In this document: one piece after another, positions 6,940 through 10,516 of the stretch | Layout of the letters: each line of letters starts with the position of its first letter | Position numbering within the stretch: the first letter of the stretch is position 1 | From: Coprinopsis marcescibilis | Lineage: Eukaryota > Basidiomycota > Agaricomycetes > Agaricales > Psathyrellaceae | Direction of reading: 5' to 3' | Assembly: GCA_004369085.1 (NCBI GenBank) | Contig: ML210634.1 | Span: 1 to 10,516 of the forward strand | Length of the DNA: 10,516 nucleotides | Notes under the pieces: model-generated | Told to the model about the DNA's origin: nothing | The model's input: only the letters and a program-made list of their open reading frames with translations | Database searches by the model: none | Made by a program: the position numbers and the translations under genes

Positions 6940-9200
6940 TTAGGATGCCAATTGGTTGACATCCTTGTCGTTAGCCTGCTCCCCGAATTTCTGCGTGATA
7001 TCTTTGGCAATGTCCAACCAAACCTTGCCTACCCTTTCGAAATCCGATATCTGTCAAAGAAGACATTATCAATAAACGTTTCATCGGACAAGGCCCCCTC
7101 CCTCGGAGGCTATTATACACCCTGGTACATATAGTAGCAACCGTGACACTCACATCATTGAACACCTGCGCACTGCACCTCGTCCATAGTTCCCCATTAT
7201 GCAAGAACCACGCCGAATAGACTTTATGAACGACCAAGAGTTGGGTGTGGACGTATTTTACGACTGTAGGTGGGTACGTGAAAGTGGAAGGGCTTGGGAG
7301 AGGGAGTCGGACGTTGACCTGTGGTGTTTTGGTTGTGATAAACAACAAACATAGTAGAATAAAGTGGAAAGTGTTAGAATGATGTCAGACTCGAGGTTAT
7401 TCGACCACCCAGCACACCAGCACGTACCATGTTCAACGTCTGCGTCCCTTCTGGATCCATCAACTCCGTGCCCCACAGTTCTGCGAGGTACTTGCCGCCT
7501 TGGAGAGCGAGCGAGTGGCAATAGGCGTTGATCTTATGTTCCCCGCCTAGCCATTGTCGGAATGCGAGTGCTGTTGTTGGTAGTTGTCGTCAGTTTCAAG
7601 GAGCAAGGAAGGAGGACTGAAGAAGAACTAGTACCATCTGGAATTGTAAGATACGCAGTGAAATCTATCGTCCCGTTCCCTATAATTCCAATTCCCATCA
7701 TTAGAATTGGCATTGCGAACAAAAGCATGGAAAATAAAATATATCACGCACATTCGAACTGAGCCAGGATGTTAGGATCCCCATCCCTCTCCGCGAGCGG
7801 CTTGTAATACTCGGATGTGGGGATGCTGGTCTTGATCAGATGTTGATTCCTAGTAGCCGCACCTCGTCAGCCCAGCTCACAGCATCACCTTCATGGGAGC
7901 CGATTCAAGAAAGTGAAAGGCTAAAGGAACGAACCTGAAAGGAATGTACAGCACCGCACACGACCTCCTTGAGAAGAGCCATTTGTGGCAGTTCTATATA
8001 AACAAGCATCGTCAGTGTCAGTTTCACTATCGTTACGTCCATGAGTAACATAATGACCGTGGCCGTGAAAGCAGAAAGTCGGACAAATCATGAAACAACA
8101 AACGTCAAGAATTAGATGGAAAGAATAGAATACCAACCGAAACCCAGAAATCTGGCTTCGCAGCCTCGAGGTCAATATCCACCTCCTGTCCAATCGAATG
8201 CGCAGCATCCACAATCGAGTAGACACCCTCTTCCCGACTGATCTTGACCATCTCTTTCCAGGGTAGGAGGATCCCCGGGTTGGATATTATGCTGTCGATG
8301 ATTACTACGCGTTTGTTGTTCGGCTGTGTGGGGTAGAATGAGTTGGGGTGTTAGAGAGGGGGGGGTAAACGCGATACGGGGGACGAGGACAGGGTATATA
8401 TAGAAAGGAATAATGAGAAGGGGAGACGCACCGAAACTTGCACGTCAGCCGCACGCAGACACGCTCTGAAATCCTCGAGTATCTTCTCATGTGTGGTCGG
8501 GAACACAAGTGGCATGGCGGAGATTTTAGGATGGGGTTTGATATCCGCGAGATACTTGACCTGTTTCGCCACAGCCGCATACGTCGTGCTCACTGCCAAC
8601 GTAAAACAAAAACACGTCAGCATACCATTTCACTGACCTCCCTCGAGCTCGAACTCGAAGGATCTGAACGCAGAAGACGTAATACGCACGCGCAAAAAGA
8701 ACATCCCCTTCCTCCCAATCAATGTTCCTCAAAACGGTGTACACACCCGTAGTCGCGTTGTTGACCAACACGCATTCATCAGTATGTGCCCCGATCAGCT
8801 TGGCGAGTTGCGCGCGCGATTCAATGAGCTTGGGCATGTATGTTATGCGGTGGAATTTGTCGGGGTTGCGTTCGATTTCTTGCGATAGTTCGTAGGCCGC
8901 TTGGGAGACAGGGGTTGGTGGGGTGCCATAGCTGCCTGGAATGGAAGCCGTGCGTCAGTCATTAAGCTAAAAGGCATTTGAAGGGTGTTTAAAGGGAGAT
9001 GACAGAGCTTTGGGCTCTGAGAAGGGATAACAAAGGAAAGCCGAGGAGGGGATGAAGGTCTCAAAAAGTCCGGACGACGCACCATGGTTGAGGTTGGCGT
9101 ACTCAGGATCGAGTCCAAAGTACTTTTTCAACTCCTTTCCAAAAGGCGGAGGAGCCTCCTTTGCGTACAGTTCCTTATATTCGGCAGATGTAAGCGTCAT
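6940..9200 (-). CDS. PLP-dependent class V aminotransferase-fold enzyme (Egt2 / isopenicillin-N epimerase-like)
   Basis: Ten exons on the minus strand: 9200-9083, 8935-8690, 8592-8432, 8323-8138, 7993-7935, 7849-7752, 7679-7635, 7570-7428, 7318-7154, 7050-6940. All introns are GT-AG, 64-147 nt, and all junctions keep frame, giving 443 aa. Motifs are LNHGSYGTPP (37-46), NNATTG (98-103) for phosphate binding, IVDAAHSIGQ with Asp214 to the PLP ring nitrogen, and NCHKWL with Lys241 as the Schiff-base lysine. These are the marks of the cysteine desulfurase-like branch of fold-type I. In fungi this branch includes Egt2, the hercynylcysteine sulfoxide C-S lyase of ergothioneine synthesis, as well as cysteine desulfhydrase- and isopenicillin-N epimerase-like proteins. 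Motifs alone do not choose among them. No targeting peptide is evident, so the cytosol is likely. The start at 9200 is the first Met of the open exon and gives a normal-length N-terminus. No ergothioneine synthase Egt1 lies in the window. Confidence 0.9.
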
Positions 9201-9360
9201 GATTCGTAGTGCTCCGCAGTTTGTTTTGGCGATGGTTTCAGGGGCTGAACGTTGAATGCTCGATGAGGTGAAACAGTGAAATCTGCGCGAGCCTATGAGT
9301 ATCAGGTTTCTGGAGCCTATAGAGCCATCTGAATTGACTCACGACAGCGGGGTGGAATGA

Positions 9361-9735
9361 TCAGATAATAGTTCGAGATGACTCGCTCGAAAAGAGTTCA
9401 CGAGCACGGAAAAGGGGCGGAATTTCGAATAGCGGATTCTGGGGGACCGTCCCGACTGAGGAGGTACACGCTAGGTAAGCGTCAAGGCAGGGACTGGTAG
9501 ACTTTGGATATAGCTGCCTCGAGAATGACAGGACGACTTCGAATGAAGTGGAAGGAGGATGAACGTCTTCGACAATGTAGGAGTCTCTGGAAAGAAAGGG
9601 GAGAGTGCGACCGGCCGAGACTTTGGATGGAAATACTGCCCCATCGAAATACACTTTCAGGATCGAGTTGTCCTGCATTGACGTTGTTCAGCAAATACCT
9701 CGGAAAGCGATAGGAATGGGACTTACCCATGTCAT
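9361..9735 (-). CDS. Possible small or decayed coding segment
   Basis: On the minus strand a good GT-AG intron (9726-9673, GTAAGT...AATGCAG, with branch-like CTGAAC) joins ATG-ACA-TGG (9735-9727) to an open frame at 9672-9361, giving 106 aa that starts MTWDNSILKVYFDGAVFPS. Composition is protein-like. A second minus-strand frame (9850-9482) overlaps it and is also open across the same intron, so the frame choice is not secure. Segments up to about 10050 could be further exons or remnants. LKVYFDGAxxPS is weakly reminiscent of a strand in DUF2961-type proteins, but this is from memory and unproven. Confidence 0.22.
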
Positions 9736-10211
9736 TGCTAAGAAGCCCTGCAGTTATCACAGTGCCGGCATCGATGAATCGCTTGACGTGAATTCCACCA
9801 TATGGGCCGTTGCACAGTCGCATCTTTGCATTCCGTACCATACTTTTCAACCGGCACTAGACTGTGGGCGAACCCTTTCTGGGCAAACTGATACCCCGAG
9901 AATGCCTGCTACCTTCTGAGCGTCCAGTACTGGTCCACCAGCGGACGTTTTGGGGGTGTATGATCGTCCTGTCCGCGTTGATCCCGTCCTGCATGGAACT
10001 CCCACCACAACCACATGGTGTTGGATGAGCAAACTCAGAACGTCGTCCTTCTGCCATTGGTGGTCACAGAATCGGGACTTGGACTTTTTAACCTCCTGAG
10101 ATTCGAAAGGAAATCTGACGCTTGGCTAAAAATAGCATATTCGAATCAGGTGTTCTTCTCCACGACCAAAGGGGCAAATTCGGCTGCGCTATGCGAGCGA
10201 CCATACATGTC

Positions 10212-10227
10212 ATCGCGTATACGCGAT
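10212..10227. repeat. 16-bp perfect palindrome
   Basis: ATCGCGTATACGCGAT equals its own reverse complement. It lies in a stretch with no gene. It could be a dimer binding site or chance. Confidence 0.6.
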
Positions 10228-10461
10228 TGAATGTGTATAAGCTCTGATAAGTTTCTAGCGACGTCAGACAAAGAAAGTGCAATTTTGGAGCTAGATACTT
10301 GCATTTCAAATTTAAGAGATGGTTTTGGGGTTATTGTGTCTCAGCCGAGGGGTCAGGGTCGCACTTTCGATCTAAAACAACCACCAGGCGAAAACGAGCC
10401 CCGAATCTTCTAGACCTCGCTCTTCTACTAAACTACTCATGAGTACAGTCGACACCGTCTT

Positions 10462-10499
10462 ATCCCATAACGGTTGGGGGAAGCCCAAGGTTATGGGAT
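10462..10499. repeat. Imperfect inverted repeat / hairpin at the window edge
   Basis: The outer arms are ATCCCATAAC (10462-10471) and GTTATGGGAT (10490-10499), a perfect 10-bp match. Inner arms TTGGG (10474-10478) and CCCAA (10484-10488) extend the stem, with a small internal bulge and a 5-nt loop. It may be part of a repeat or mobile element continuing past the window. Confidence 0.6.
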
Positions 10500-10516
10500 T
10501 TCACGGGGTATGGGTT

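Larger units (their letters stand above)
9201..10516. other. Region upstream of the PLP enzyme, no confident gene
   Basis: About the first 150 nt, read on the minus strand, should be the promoter and leader of the PLP enzyme; an 8-bp repeat GAGCCTAT lies at 9289-9296 and 9313-9320. From 9361 to about 10050 several overlapping minus-strand frames are open without a clear winner. From 10050 to the end I see no coding signal, only a palindrome at 10212-10227 and an inverted repeat at 10462-10499. Confidence 0.5.

Noticed and set aside
1875..9200. A biosynthetic gene cluster or operon-like system
   Set aside because: The three recognised genes belong to unrelated pathways, have different strands and intron styles, and include no transporter, regulator or tailoring partner.

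Overview
The window looks like nuclear DNA of a basidiomycete fungus, most likely a wood- or litter-decaying Agaricomycete. The recognisable genes are split by many short introns (43-64 nt in the plus-strand genes, 64-147 nt in the minus-strand gene). The central gene is a fungal copper-radical oxidase of the glyoxal oxidase type. No bacterial-style operon, tRNA, rRNA, CRISPR array or intact transposon was found.

Layout: (1) 130-938 (+): an unrecognised protein of about 251 aa with one intron and a charged, basic C-terminus. (2) 939-1874: no recognisable gene, only fragments of open frame and, at the right end, the probable promoter and leader of the next gene. (3) 1875-4326 (+): a 12-exon, 622-aa secreted glyoxal oxidase with a C-terminal GPI-type tail. 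Its copper and radical residues can all be located once it is spliced, and it contains a 6-nt micro-exon. (4) 4327-5208: intergenic, with a GATA-box cluster near the right end. (5) 5209-6667 (+): type I mannose-6-phosphate isomerase, three exons, whose second intron has to be read as GC-AG. (6) 6668-6939: short convergent intergenic region. (7) 9200-6940 (-): a 10-exon, 443-aa PLP enzyme of the class V aminotransferase fold, related to isopenicillin-N epimerase, cysteine desulfhydrase and Egt2. (8) 9201-10516: no confident gene; a possible small or decayed minus-strand coding segment, a 16-bp palindrome and a strong inverted repeat at the window edge.

The genes do not form an obvious pathway. 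The oxidase would act at the cell surface, making H2O2 from small aldehydes. The isomerase feeds cytosolic GDP-mannose supply for wall glycans, protein mannosylation and GPI anchors. The PLP enzyme would act in sulfur amino-acid or ergothioneine-type chemistry. They look like ordinary neighbours rather than a cluster. The most unusual observations are gene-structure ones: the 6-nt micro-exon, the GC-AG intron, and an abrupt switch in strand composition inside the isomerase exon. I did not find convincing evidence for a new multi-gene system.
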